Shown here in pieces: positions 35,918-45,237 of a DNA stretch of 64,000 nucleotides (position 1 is its first letter; every line of letters starts with the position of its first letter). A model generated the notes under the pieces. The model did not search any database and was not told the origin of the DNA. It worked only from the letters and a program-made list of their open reading frames with translations. A program made the translations under genes and the position numbers. Location of the stretch: the NCBI GenBank assembly GCA_024655885.1, contig JANLFN010000010.1, forward strand, positions 48,634 to 112,633. Reading direction: 5' to 3'. The DNA comes from Eubacteriales bacterium (GTDB taxonomy: Bacteria > Bacillota > Clostridia > Acetivibrionales > JANLFN01).

Positions 35918-36277
35918 ATGAAGGGCATATTGATACTGGCGCACGGCAGCAAACGGCTGGAGACCGAGAGGATTGTGAATTCACTGGTGGAAAAGGTAAA
36001 GAGCAAAACGGGTGAGACGCTGGTGTATCCGGCATTTCTCCAGTTTTCGGACCAGAACCTGGAAAAGGGCGTGGATTACCTGGTAAAAGAGGGAGCGGAC
36101 CATATCCGCATCATGCCCATGTTTTTGTTTGACGGGGTGCACGTGACACAGGACATCCCCAATGAGCTGGAGACCATTAAGGCCAGGTATCCCGGGGTGG
36201 AAATAAAGATGGCCGCACACATCGGAGACGACGACAGGATTGCGGATATCATTGTGGACAGGGTGAATTCCATATAA
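35918..36277 (+). CDS. cbiX: Sirohydrochlorin cobaltochelatase, small type (CbiX-S)
   Basis: 119 residues, half the size of the two-domain CbiX. ILILAHGSKRLETERI holds the metal-site His, FLFDGVHVTQDIPNEL the second. Inserts cobalt into sirohydrochlorin early in the anaerobic pathway. Such short forms act as homodimers. ATG 35918 has GGGAGG nine bases upstream. Its presence is consistent with the cobalt-early CbiD/CbiG route. Confidence 0.92.
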   Translation: MKGILILAHGSKRLETERIVNSLVEKVKSKTGETLVYPAFLQFSDQNLEKGVDYLVKEGADHIRIMPMFLFDGVHVTQDIPNELETIKARYPGVEIKMAAHIGDDDRIADIIVDRVNSI

Positions 36278-36310
36278 TTATTATTCATTATTATTTTGTA
36301 GGTGCTGCAT

Positions 36311-37711
36311 ATGACGAGTATACCCAGATTTGTTATTTCAGGAACCAACAGCGGCTGCGGAAAGACCACCCTATCGGTGGGCATCATGGCCGCGCTGGTG
36401 AAAAGGGGCTTGAAGGTTCAGCCCTTTAAAGTTGGGCCGGACTATATCGACCCCATGTTCCACACCTTTATAACGGGAAGGTATTCGAGAAACCTGGACA
36501 GCTGGATGCTGGACGAGGATACGGTAGCGGGCCTTTTTGCAAAGAACGCCTGCGGTTCGGATATTGCGGTGATAGAAGGGGTCATGGGGCTTTACGACGG
36601 ATTTGAGGGGAGCTCATTGACGGGGAGCACCGCCCATGTGTCAAAAATTACGGGGTCGCCGGTGATTCTGGTGATCAACGGGGAGGGGATGTCCCTCAGC
36701 GCGGCGGCACTGGTGAGAGGCTATAAGGATTTTGACAGGGAACTGGACGTCAGGGGGGTCATCATCAATAACATCAACAGCGACGGGCATTACCGGCTCC
36801 TCAAGGAGATTATCGAAGAGCATGGGGGGCTGGCCGTGGTGGGCTATCTTCCCTCTTCAGATGCGTACAGCCTCCCGGACAGGCACCTGGGGCTGGTGAC
36901 CAGTGCGGAAATTGACGATTTGAAACAGCGGGTGGAGGCTCTTTCGGAACAAATCCAAAAAACCGTTGACATAGACAGGCTGCTTGAGCTGTCGAGACAG
37001 GCGGGAGAGGTAAAGAGCGGCGCTCCGATGCCCCCCGTCCCCTGCCGCGAAAAAGTGAGGATCGGCGTTGCATGGGATAAGGCCTTTTGCTTTTACTACA
37101 GGGACAATTTTGACCTGCTTGAAATGATGGGCGCAGAGCTGGAGTTTTTCAGCCCGGTGGGCGACAGCAGGCTGCCCGAGGGGATAGACGGCCTGTATAT
37201 AGGCGGGGGCTATCCCGAGGTTTGGGCCGGGGAGCTTATGAAGAATGAGCCTATGAAAAAGGAGATCAGGGAGAATATTCTGAAGGGCATGCCGGCCTAT
37301 GCGGAGTGCGGGGGACTGATGTACCTTTCCCAGAGCATTGCGGACAAGTGCGGGGGCGTTTACGGCATGGTGGGCGTCATTCCCGGAAAGAGCGAAATGA
37401 CGTCTTCTCTTAAAAGGTTCGGCTATGTGGATATTGAAGTGAAAGAGGACTGTGTGCTTTCAAAGAAAGGCGGAAAAATAAGAGGGCATGAGTTCCACTA
37501 CTCGGTGACCGAGGTAAGTCCGGGTGCGGCGGCGTGCTACAGGGTGACTAAAAATAGGAAAAACGGGAAGCCGGCACACTGGGAATGCGGGTTTAAAGTG
37601 AACAACCTGCTGGCGGGATACCCCCACCTGCATTTTTGGTCCAATACCCGATTTGCGGAAGAGTTTGTTGAAAACTGTTTGAAATATAAAAATTTGAAAA
37701 GGGAGGGATAG
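36311..37711 (+). CDS. cbiA: Cobyrinic acid a,c-diamide synthase
   Basis: 466 residues. P-loop [33 protein letters not shown], and a C-terminal class I glutamine amidotransferase domain with the Cys in [11 protein letters not shown]. Amidates the a and c side chains using glutamine and ATP. Start at ATG 36311 with AGGTG six bases before; GTG 36302 is less likely. Confidence 0.95.
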   Translation: MTSIPRFVISGTNSGCGKTTLSVGIMAALVKRGLKVQPFKVGPDYIDPMFHTFITGRYSRNLDSWMLDEDTVAGLFAKNACGSDIAVIEGVMGLYDGFEGSSLTGSTAHVSKITGSPVILVINGEGMSLSAAALVRGYKDFDRELDVRGVIINNINSDGHYRLLKEIIEEHGGLAVVGYLPSSDAYSLPDRHLGLVTSAEIDDLKQRVEALSEQIQKTVDIDRLLELSRQAGEVKSGAPMPPVPCREKVRIGVAWDKAFCFYYRDNFDLLEMMGAELEFFSPVGDSRLPEGIDGLYIGGGYPEVWAGELMKNEPMKKEIRENILKGMPAYAECGGLMYLSQSIADKCGGVYGMVGVIPGKSEMTSSLKRFGYVDIEVKEDCVLSKKGGKIRGHEFHYSVTEVSPGAAACYRVTKNRKNGKPAHWECGFKVNNLLAGYPHLHFWSNTRFAEEFVENCLKYKNLKREG

Positions 37712-37715
37712 CCCT

Positions 37716-39236
37716 ATGAAGGCCAAGTGCATCATGATCCAGGGAACGGCCTCTTCGGTGGGGAAAAGCCTGATTACGGCGGGACTGTGCAGGATATTCA
37801 AACAGGACGGCTACAGGGTGGCGCCCTTTAAATCCCAGAACATGGCGCTTAACTCGTTTATCACCCGTGAAGGCAAGGAGATGGGGAGGGCCCAGGTGGT
37901 ACAGGCTGAAGCTGCAGGAGTAGAGCCGTCGGTAGAGATGAATCCCATCCTGTTAAAGCCTACCACCGACCAAAAAGCCCAGGTCATCATAAAAGGAGAA
38001 GTGTACGGCAACATGTCCGCCGTGGAGTACCACAACTTCAAGCCCAAGCTGGAACAGATGGTGAGGGAGATCTATGAAGGCCTGGCGGCGAAAAACGACA
38101 TCATCGTGATTGAAGGCGCCGGCAGCCCCGCTGAAATAAACCTGAGAGACAAGGACATCGTCAACATGGGGATGGCGGAAATCGCGGACGCGCCTGTGAT
38201 CCTGGTGGGAGATATAGATAAAGGCGGGGTTTTTGCCTCCATTGCAGGCACCATCATGCTTTTGACCGAGGAGGAAAGGGCCAGGGTGAAGGGCGTCATT
38301 ATCAATAAATTCAGGGGAGATGTGGAAATCCTCAAGCCGGGCATTGAAATGCTGGAGGAGATCATCAAAATCCCCGTGCTGGCCGTGCTGCCCTACACAA
38401 AATTGAACATAGAGGATGAGGACAGCCTGGCCGAAAGGTTTACCAGCAGGAAAGGGGAGGCGCAGGACATTGACATCGCTGTCGTCAAGCTTCCCCACAT
38501 ATCCAATTTCACCGATTTCAACGCGCTGGAAAACCTGCAGGGGGTCTGTGTGAGGTATGTTGAAAGGGCGGAGGAATTGAAGGAACCCGACATGGTAATA
38601 CTTCCGGGGTCCAAGAACACCATAGAGGACCTGCTGTTTGTCAGAAAATCGGGAATAGAGGATGAGATAAAGAGGCTTCACCAAAAAGGCACTCTGGTTT
38701 TCGGCATCTGCGGGGGATACCAGATGCTGGGCAGGCACATCGCGGATCCTGACATGACCGAGTCCAGCCTGCTGGAAGTGGACGGGATGGGTTTGCTCAA
38801 TGTAAAGACCGTATTCCAGAAGAACAAAGTGACAACCCAGGTGGAAGCCCGCGTTACCGACGGCGGCGGATTGCTGGAGGGTCTTGATAATGCGGCGGTA
38901 AAAGGCTATGAAATCCATATGGGGACCACCGAATACGGAGAGGACTGCGTGCCCTATTTGACCATAAAGAAGGTGCTGGAAAAGGAAAGTGAATCGGTGG
39001 GAGGCGTGAGAAACCGGGACGGAAATGTTTTCGGCACCTATATCCACGGCATTTTCGACAGCGTGGAGTTTACCACGGGGCTTATAAACAATTTGAGAAA
39101 GAAAAAGGGCCTTGAGGAAATCGCGGATGCGGAGCTTCAATTCAGCGAGTTCAAGGAACAGCAGTATGACAAGCTGGCCCAGATGATCAGGGAAAACCTG
39201 GACATGGGCAGGATTTATAAAATACTTGGCAAATAA
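37716..39236 (+). CDS. cbiP: Cobyric acid synthase
   Basis: 506 residues. [49 protein letters not shown] and amidotransferase [10 protein letters not shown]. Amidates side chains b, d, e and g of the corrin ring. AAGGGAGGG precedes the ATG. A long frame on the opposite strand is a codon-bias shadow. Confidence 0.96.
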   Translation: MKAKCIMIQGTASSVGKSLITAGLCRIFKQDGYRVAPFKSQNMALNSFITREGKEMGRAQVVQAEAAGVEPSVEMNPILLKPTTDQKAQVIIKGEVYGNMSAVEYHNFKPKLEQMVREIYEGLAAKNDIIVIEGAGSPAEINLRDKDIVNMGMAEIADAPVILVGDIDKGGVFASIAGTIMLLTEEERARVKGVIINKFRGDVEILKPGIEMLEEIIKIPVLAVLPYTKLNIEDEDSLAERFTSRKGEAQDIDIAVVKLPHISNFTDFNALENLQGVCVRYVERAEELKEPDMVILPGSKNTIEDLLFVRKSGIEDEIKRLHQKGTLVFGICGGYQMLGRHIADPDMTESSLLEVDGMGLLNVKTVFQKNKVTTQVEARVTDGGGLLEGLDNAAVKGYEIHMGTTEYGEDCVPYLTIKKVLEKESESVGGVRNRDGNVFGTYIHGIFDSVEFTTGLINNLRKKKGLEEIADAELQFSEFKEQQYDKLAQMIRENLDMGRIYKILGK

Positions 39237-39257
39237 AAAGCACTGGGGGAGGACACT

Positions 39258-40271
39258 TTGACGGCATTTTTGTTGGCGGATGTACTCATAGCGTATACAA
39301 TTGACATACTCATAGGGGATCCCTATTGGATGCCGCACCCGGTAAGGTTTATAGGGTGGCTGATCAGCAAAACCGAAAAAGGGTTGCGCAGTCTGGCGGA
39401 AAAAGACCTGGAAGTCCCCGGGGCGGATAAGGCCCAGGTGGAAAGAAGAGCCGGGGCCATACTGGCGTTTTTTGTGATTACGGTTACCTTCCTGCTTGTG
39501 GGCGCTATTGTCTGGGCGGCTTACCTTGTGAGTCCCATATTGTTTCATATTGCCAATATCTACTTCATCTATTCGGCCCTTGCCACCAAGTGCCTGGGAG
39601 ATGAAGCCGGAAAGGTCTATGACGTGCTGGTGAAAAAGGACATCACAGCCGCCAGGGAGAGGCTTGCCATGCTTGTGGGCCGGCAGACCGACGGCCTGGA
39701 TGAAAAGGAAATCATCCGGGGAGTTGTGGAAACCACGGCTGAGAATACGACGGACGGGATTATCTCCCCCCTGTTTTATGCTCTCATAGGCTCTCTTTTC
39801 GGCATGGGCGCGCCGCTGGTATATGCATTTAAAGCCATAAGCACCCTGGATTCCATGGTGGGGTATATGAATGAGAAGTACATGAATTTCGGGCGCGTGT
39901 CCGCTAAGATTGATGATGCTGCAAACTACCTACCTGCAAGGTTTACGGGGCTCATTATTCCTGTTGCCGCTTTTTTTTGCGGGAAAAACATGAAGAGGAG
40001 CTTTTATATCATGCGGAGGGACAGGCGAAACCATAAAAGCCCCAACTGTGCCTATGCGGAGGCGGCGGTGGCGGGAGCCCTGGGCATCAAGATAGGCGGG
40101 ACCAACGTCTATTTTGGGCAGGTGGTGGAAAAGCCCACCATAGGGGATCCGGACAAGGAGCTGGAGCCGGCGGACATTAAAGACACGGTGAGGCTGATGT
40201 ATGTGGCATCGCTGCTTTCCCTGGTGGTATTGGGGGCAGCGGCGGCAGGCGTTGCGGGGGGGTTAAGGTAA
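39258..40271 (+). CDS. cbiB: Adenosylcobinamide-phosphate synthase
   Basis: 337 residues, membrane protein with about four or five helices. DILIGDPYWMPHPVRFIGWL at the N-terminus, ETTAENTTDGIISPLFYALI and NHKSPNCAYAEAAVAGALG. Attaches aminopropanol phosphate to cobyric acid. Starts with TTG at 39258, five bases after GGGGGAGG. Its stop runs directly into the 54-bp palindromic element. Confidence 0.94.
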   Translation: MTAFLLADVLIAYTIDILIGDPYWMPHPVRFIGWLISKTEKGLRSLAEKDLEVPGADKAQVERRAGAILAFFVITVTFLLVGAIVWAAYLVSPILFHIANIYFIYSALATKCLGDEAGKVYDVLVKKDITAARERLAMLVGRQTDGLDEKEIIRGVVETTAENTTDGIISPLFYALIGSLFGMGAPLVYAFKAISTLDSMVGYMNEKYMNFGRVSAKIDDAANYLPARFTGLIIPVAAFFCGKNMKRSFYIMRRDRRNHKSPNCAYAEAAVAGALGIKIGGTNVYFGQVVEKPTIGDPDKELEPADIKDTVRLMYVASLLSLVVLGAAAAGVAGGLR

Positions 40272-40325
40272 GGGGACATTCCTCTCTGAACAAGAAGTAT
40301 TCCTTTTGGGTTGAGGGATGTCCCC
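40272..40325. repeat. 54-bp palindromic element (REP/MITE-like)
   Basis: GGGGACATTCCTCTC (40272-40286) and GAGGGATGTCCCC (40313-40325) form a stem with one mismatch. The GGGGACAyyCCTC end resembles the GGGGACGCTTCTCAA ends of the Y1 element at 10857, consistent with a non-autonomous partner. It starts at the base after the cbiB stop. Confidence 0.7.
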
Positions 40326-40363
40326 GGATTTTATAAATATTATAAGTAAAGGTGGAGCGGCTT

Positions 40364-41449
40364 ATGCAGGAGCAAATTCATGGGGGGAACATTTATAAAG
40401 CGTCCCGGATGTATGGAATCAGGAAGGAGGACTTTCTGGATTACAGCGCCAATATTAATCCTCTGGGGCTGCCCCAGAACCTCAGGGAAATTTTGATATC
40501 CAACCTGGACAATCTTGTGAATTACCCGGACACCGAGTGCACTGAATTGAAGCAGGATATATCAAGGTACCTCAAGGTGGACGAAGACAGGATCATTGTA
40601 GGGAACGGCGCTTCGGAGGTCATATTTTTGCTTTTTGAGGTGCTGCGGCCAAAAAAAGTCCTGATCCCTTCGCCCACTTTTGCGGAATATTCAAAGGCGG
40701 CGGTCCGGTGCGGAGCGGATATAGAGTATTTCCCCCTCAAAGAAGAAGATAATTTTATACCGGACAGGGAGGACTTGTTTTCAAAACTGCAGGCAGGGGT
40801 TGATGCCCTGTTCCTGTGCAATCCGAACAACCCCACATCCACACTGCTCACCAAAAGCAGCCTCCTGGAAATTATTGAGTATTCTTCCCGCAGAAATGTT
40901 TTTGTGATTATTGATGAAGCCTTTATCGAACTCACGGCTGAAGCCAACGAAAATTCAATGGCAGAAGTCTTAAGCCGGTTCAACAACCTTTTTATTATCC
41001 GGGCCTTCACAAAATTGTTTGCTATCCCCGGACTGAGGCTGGGGTATGGGCTGGGCGGCGTGGAAACGGTCAAAAAAATGTGGGAGATAAAAATGCCCTG
41101 GTCGGTAAATTCCCTTGCATGCAGCGTAGGGCCTGTCCTGGAGGATAAAACGGGATACATGAAAAAGACCCGGGAATGGATTAAAGAAGAACTGGAGTGG
41201 TTTTACGATGAACTGGTCAAAATCCCGGGGTTAAAAGTTTTTAAGCCCAATACCAATTTTATTCTGCTAAAAATTTTGGAAGAAGGCTTGAATGTAAAAA
41301 TATTAAAGGATAAAATGGCTTCAAAGGGAATTTTGATCAGAGACGCGAGCAATTTTAAGTTTCTAAACGAGAAATTTTTCAGAATAGCCATCAAGGACAG
41401 GGAACGCAATACGGTTTTTTTAAGGACACTGAAGGAGGTTATGGGATGA
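40364..41449 (+). CDS. cobD: L-threonine-O-3-phosphate decarboxylase
   Basis: 361 residues, PLP-dependent aminotransferase fold I. HGGNIYKASRMYGI, DYSANINPLGLP, GNGASEVIF, NPNNPTS, IIDEAFIEL and RAFTKLFAIPGLRLGY with the PLP Lys. Provides aminopropanol phosphate for CbiB. Start at ATG 40364 (GGTGGAG six bases before) rather than GTG 40352. ATGA overlap with cobO. Confidence 0.92.
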   Translation: MQEQIHGGNIYKASRMYGIRKEDFLDYSANINPLGLPQNLREILISNLDNLVNYPDTECTELKQDISRYLKVDEDRIIVGNGASEVIFLLFEVLRPKKVLIPSPTFAEYSKAAVRCGADIEYFPLKEEDNFIPDREDLFSKLQAGVDALFLCNPNNPTSTLLTKSSLLEIIEYSSRRNVFVIIDEAFIELTAEANENSMAEVLSRFNNLFIIRAFTKLFAIPGLRLGYGLGGVETVKKMWEIKMPWSVNSLACSVGPVLEDKTGYMKKTREWIKEELEWFYDELVKIPGLKVFKPNTNFILLKILEEGLNVKILKDKMASKGILIRDASNFKFLNEKFFRIAIKDRERNTVFLRTLKEVMG

Positions 41450-41973
41450 AAGGCCTGGTGCACATCTATACCGGCAACGGCAAAGGAAAAACGACGGCGG
41501 CGGTAGGCCTGGGAGTCAGAGCCTACGGCAGGGGATTTAGGGTGCTCATGGTGCAGTTCTTAAAGGGTCTCGAGACGGGGGAACTGGCCGTAATAAGCCA
41601 ATTTGAACCCAGGTTTAAGCTTTTGAGGGGAAAGGAAGTTAAAAAGTTTACCTGGAATATGACCGAGAAAGAATTAGCGGAATTGAAAAAATCCATGCAG
41701 GAAATCTTTGATTATGCGGTGAGTGAGGCAAAAAGCGGCGGATGGGATATGCTTATCCTGGACGAAATTCTCGGGTCCATCTCAAGCGGGCTCATAACGG
41801 TTGGACAGGTTTTGGATTTTATCAAAAACAAGCCGGAGGAGCTGGAAGTGGTTATGACGGGCAGGAATGCCCCGGAAGCCCTTGTGGAGGTTTCCGATTA
41901 TGTTTCGGAAATCCATGCGGTGAAGCACCCCTTTGAAAAAGGCATCCCCGCGAGAAAAGGAATAGAATGCTAG
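41446..41973 (+). CDS. cobO: Cob(I)yrinic acid a,c-diamide adenosyltransferase (CobA/CobO/BtuR type)
   Basis: 175 residues. P-loop YTGNGKGKTTAAVGLGVRA, VQFLKG, and MLILDEILGSISSG (Walker B), HAVKHPFEKGIPARKGIE. Adds the 5'-deoxyadenosyl group to the corrin cobalt. Last gene of the operon; a large terminator follows 50 bases later. Confidence 0.95.
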   Translation: MKGLVHIYTGNGKGKTTAAVGLGVRAYGRGFRVLMVQFLKGLETGELAVISQFEPRFKLLRGKEVKKFTWNMTEKELAELKKSMQEIFDYAVSEAKSGGWDMLILDEILGSISSGLITVGQVLDFIKNKPEELEVVMTGRNAPEALVEVSDYVSEIHAVKHPFEKGIPARKGIEC

Positions 41974-42023
41974 TGCTGCAAGAAAATGAACAAAATAGAA
42001 ATAATACTTGAGGAATATTTAAG

Positions 42024-42085
42024 GCTGGTATATAATAGTTATAAAATATAACTATAAAATATAACTATTATATACCAGCTTTTTT
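42024..42085 (+). terminator. Long perfect-stem terminator ending the cob operon
   Basis: GCTGGTATATAATAGTTATA (42024-42043) pairs over all 20 bases with its complement at 42060-42079, across a 16-base loop, followed by six T. The stem contains TATAAT in both strands, so it might also contribute promoter elements for the RND operon. Confidence 0.85.
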
Positions 42086-42103
42086 CTTTGAGGGTGCATA
42101 CAT

Positions 42104-45100
42104 ATGAATATTACGGAAATGTCGGTAAAAAGGCCGACGGCCATCATTATGGCGGTTGTACTGTTTATATCCCTGGGGGTCATAGGGTATACCAGCCTGG
42201 GAGCGAATTTGATCCCCGAGGCCAACACCCCCATCCTGTCCATTGTGACCACCTATCCCGGGGCGGGATCCCAGGAAATAGAAAAGGATGTGGTCAAGCC
42301 CATTGAAGACGCGGTAGCGGGGATCAACGGCATCGACAAGATGCGTTCCTACGCGGGAGACGGGTACGGCTATACCATCCTCCAGTTTAAAATGTCGGTG
42401 GATACCAATGCGGCTTTTATTGACATCCAGACGGCTCTCGACGGCATTGCCGCCAAGCTCCCCGAAGACGCGGATAAGCCGGTGGTCCATAAATTCGATA
42501 TAAACACCCAGCCCATGCTGGTCCTCTCCATATCCGGCGCATCCTCCTATGAGGAGCTTTACAGCGAAGCGGACCGGGTGAAGCGCGCGGTGGAAAAAGT
42601 CAAGGGTGTGGGGACGGTCACCCTTGAGGGGGCACTGGAAAAGGAATTGAGCATAAAGCTGGATAAGGCGGCTCTTGAATACTACGGCATAGGGACCAAT
42701 ACCGTCCTTGCCAGGCTGAAGGCGGAAAATTTGAATATACCGGCAGGGCAGGTGAAGCAGGATAAAATCAACCAGACCGTCCGGGTTCTGGGAGAATTCC
42801 AGGATGTCAACGAGGTGAAGGACCTGCTCATTCCTTTAAGCACCGGCGGCAGCATAAGGCTTGGAGAGGTGGCCCGGGTGTCCATGGAATACCCGGAGGA
42901 GAAAGAGCTTCTGAGGCTTAACGGCAATACTTCCATAGGCATATTTATAAAGAAGCAGAGCGATGCCAATATTGTTGAGACGGCCAACCTGGTGAAAAAG
43001 GAAATCGACAGCATAAGCAAAACCCTTTTGCCCGGGGTAAAACTGGTCATTGCCACCGATGCCACCACGTTCATCAATGCGTCCCTTGACGAGACAAAAA
43101 GGAATGTGGTGGAAGGGGTCATTACCACGGCCATCGTCCTGTTCCTTTTCTTAAGGCGGTGGCGCTCCTCTTTGATTGTGCTGGTGGCCATTCCCACCTC
43201 CCTGATTACTACTTTTTTCATGATGTACGTCTTCAACTTCACGTTTAATATTGTTTCCCTCCTGGGACTGACGGTGTGTATAGGCATCCTGGTGGACGAC
43301 TCCATCGTGGTGCTGGAAAACATCAGCCGGCACATACAGATGGGGGAGGACCCTAAAAAGGCAGTCATAGAGGGCCGGATGGAGATCGGTATGGCGGCGG
43401 TGGCCATCACCCTCTGCGATGTGGTTGTGTTTTCGCCCATGGCCTTTATGAAAGACATTGTGGGCCAGTTCTTCAAAGAATTCGGGCTTACCGTGGTTTT
43501 TGCCACACTGTTCTCACTTTTTATCTCCTTTACTCTGACGCCCATGCTGGCTTATTACATGTACAGGGGGAGCAAAAAGGAAAAGGTGTTCTACGAACCG
43601 GATGAAAATAAGAACACCAACAGCCGGTTTACCCAGTTTTTTGAAAACCAGCTGAAACCCAGGTATAAAAAATTCCTGAATTGGGCCCTTGACAACCGGT
43701 GGAAAATCATAGGGCTGGTGGCCGCCGGCGTCCTTGCAAGTGTGCTGCTTATTCCCCTGAAGCTCATCGATACTGAATTCATCCCCGGCTATGACCAGGG
43801 CAAGCTGGTGATCGACCTGAAGCTTTCTGCGGGTTCCAGTTTGAAGCAGACGGATGAAAAGGCCAAGCTGGTGGAGAACCACCTGAAGGAGATGCCTGAG
43901 GTGGAAGATTACCTCACCACGGTAGGGGAGGATAACGACATCTCTTCCGCCAATATTATTGTCAAGCTGAAAGACAAGAATGAGCGGAAAAAGAGCCAGA
44001 ATGAGCTGGCCAGGGAACTGCGGGCCTGGGGTAAGCAGCTGACGGGCATGGACTTTTCGGTGACCGAGCAGAGCATTGTGGAGCAGACTTCCATTGACGG
44101 CTCAAAGCCGGTAATTATCAATATCACCGGCTCGGACCAGGAGGTCCTGAGGCAGATTTCCACAAAGGTGGAGGATGTGGTCAAGTCGGTGCAGGGGGTG
44201 GTGGATGTGGATAATTCCATGGTTTCAAGCCAGCCCGAGATATGCGTCCGGATCGACCGCCTTGCGGCCGCCGAATACGGAGTTACGGCCTATGACGTGG
44301 CGACAGCCCTGAGGACTGCCATTGAAGGCACGAAAGCCGGCGTATACAGGAAAAGCGGCAATGAATATGACATCTATGTGCAATTTGCAGACGGTCAGAT
44401 CAAGACCACCTATGACGTGGGCTCGGTAAAGATTTTAAACAGCATGGGACAGCAGGTATCCGTAAGCCAGGTGGCCCAGGTATACCTTTCGGACAGCCCC
44501 CAGGAGATCCTGAGGATCGACAGGCAGCAGGCGGTGACCATTTCGGCCAATATGCAGGGCAGAGCTCTTGGAAGTATTAATAAGGAAATCGGAGAAAAGC
44601 TGAAAAGCGTTGCGCTGCCCTACGGGTATGAAATCAAATTCGGAGGGGACCAGAGCAACATGTCCTCCTCCTTTGACTCGCTCATTAAGGCGCTTATAGC
44701 CTCCATACTCCTGGTCTACATGATCCTTGTGGTGCTCTATGAGTCCTTCCTTACGCCCATTATCCGGATGATGTCGCTGCCCTGCGGCATCATAGGGGCA
44801 TTGGTGGCCCTTGCAATTACGGGAAAATCGTTGAACATCCTGTCTTTAATAGGCCTTATCATGCTGGACGGACTGGTGTCCAAAAACGGAACCCTGCTCA
44901 TAGACTACACCAATACCCTGATGAAGAGGGGACTGCCTCTGAGGGAAGCCCTTCTGGAGGCGGGTGTCACCCGGTTGAGGCCCATCATCATGACCTCGGT
45001 TACAATGATTGTGGGAATGCTTCCCATGGCCCTTTCCCTGGGCCACGGCAGTGAGCTGAAGTCAGGCATGGCGGCGGTTCTAATCGGAGGAATGGCGACC

Positions 45101-45226
45101 TCTACCCTGCTTTCCCCGGTGCTGCTGCCTGTGGTGTATACCTTGATCGACGATTTAAGGAACTATTCCAGGAGGAAAAAAAGCAAGACCGGGACAGGCG
45201 CTGCAGAAATAGGAAAAATGATGTGA
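42104..45226 (+). CDS. RND-family efflux pump (HAE1-like)
   Basis: 1,040 residues. AcrB-type inner-membrane pump with twelve predicted helices and two large extracytoplasmic loops. TM4 carries GILVDDSIVVLENI with the paired Asp of the proton relay; PGAGSQEIEKDV and SLIGLIMLDGLVSKNGTLLI are typical. GAGGGTG lies seven bases before the ATG. Pump precedes adaptor, the reverse of the usual E. coli order. RND pumps in Firmicutes resemble SwrC; substrates may be lipids or amphiphiles. Confidence 0.92.
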   Translation: MNITEMSVKRPTAIIMAVVLFISLGVIGYTSLGANLIPEANTPILSIVTTYPGAGSQEIEKDVVKPIEDAVAGINGIDKMRSYAGDGYGYTILQFKMSVDTNAAFIDIQTALDGIAAKLPEDADKPVVHKFDINTQPMLVLSISGASSYEELYSEADRVKRAVEKVKGVGTVTLEGALEKELSIKLDKAALEYYGIGTNTVLARLKAENLNIPAGQVKQDKINQTVRVLGEFQDVNEVKDLLIPLSTGGSIRLGEVARVSMEYPEEKELLRLNGNTSIGIFIKKQSDANIVETANLVKKEIDSISKTLLPGVKLVIATDATTFINASLDETKRNVVEGVITTAIVLFLFLRRWRSSLIVLVAIPTSLITTFFMMYVFNFTFNIVSLLGLTVCIGILVDDSIVVLENISRHIQMGEDPKKAVIEGRMEIGMAAVAITLCDVVVFSPMAFMKDIVGQFFKEFGLTVVFATLFSLFISFTLTPMLAYYMYRGSKKEKVFYEPDENKNTNSRFTQFFENQLKPRYKKFLNWALDNRWKIIGLVAAGVLASVLLIPLKLIDTEFIPGYDQGKLVIDLKLSAGSSLKQTDEKAKLVENHLKEMPEVEDYLTTVGEDNDISSANIIVKLKDKNERKKSQNELARELRAWGKQLTGMDFSVTEQSIVEQTSIDGSKPVIINITGSDQEVLRQISTKVEDVVKSVQGVVDVDNSMVSSQPEICVRIDRLAAAEYGVTAYDVATALRTAIEGTKAGVYRKSGNEYDIYVQFADGQIKTTYDVGSVKILNSMGQQVSVSQVAQVYLSDSPQEILRIDRQQAVTISANMQGRALGSINKEIGEKLKSVALPYGYEIKFGGDQSNMSSSFDSLIKALIASILLVYMILVVLYESFLTPIIRMMSLPCGIIGALVALAITGKSLNILSLIGLIMLDGLVSKNGTLLIDYTNTLMKRGLPLREALLEAGVTRLRPIIMTSVTMIVGMLPMALSLGHGSELKSGMAAVLIGGMATSTLLSPVLLPVVYTLIDDLRNYSRRKKSKTGTGAAEIGKMM

Positions 45227-45237
45227 GGTGTCAAACT

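Noticed and set aside
37953..39548. 531-codon open frame on the minus strand opposite cbiP
   Set aside because: Exact antisense of a conserved gene; no ribosome site and His/Gln/Pro-rich composition typical of a codon-bias shadow.
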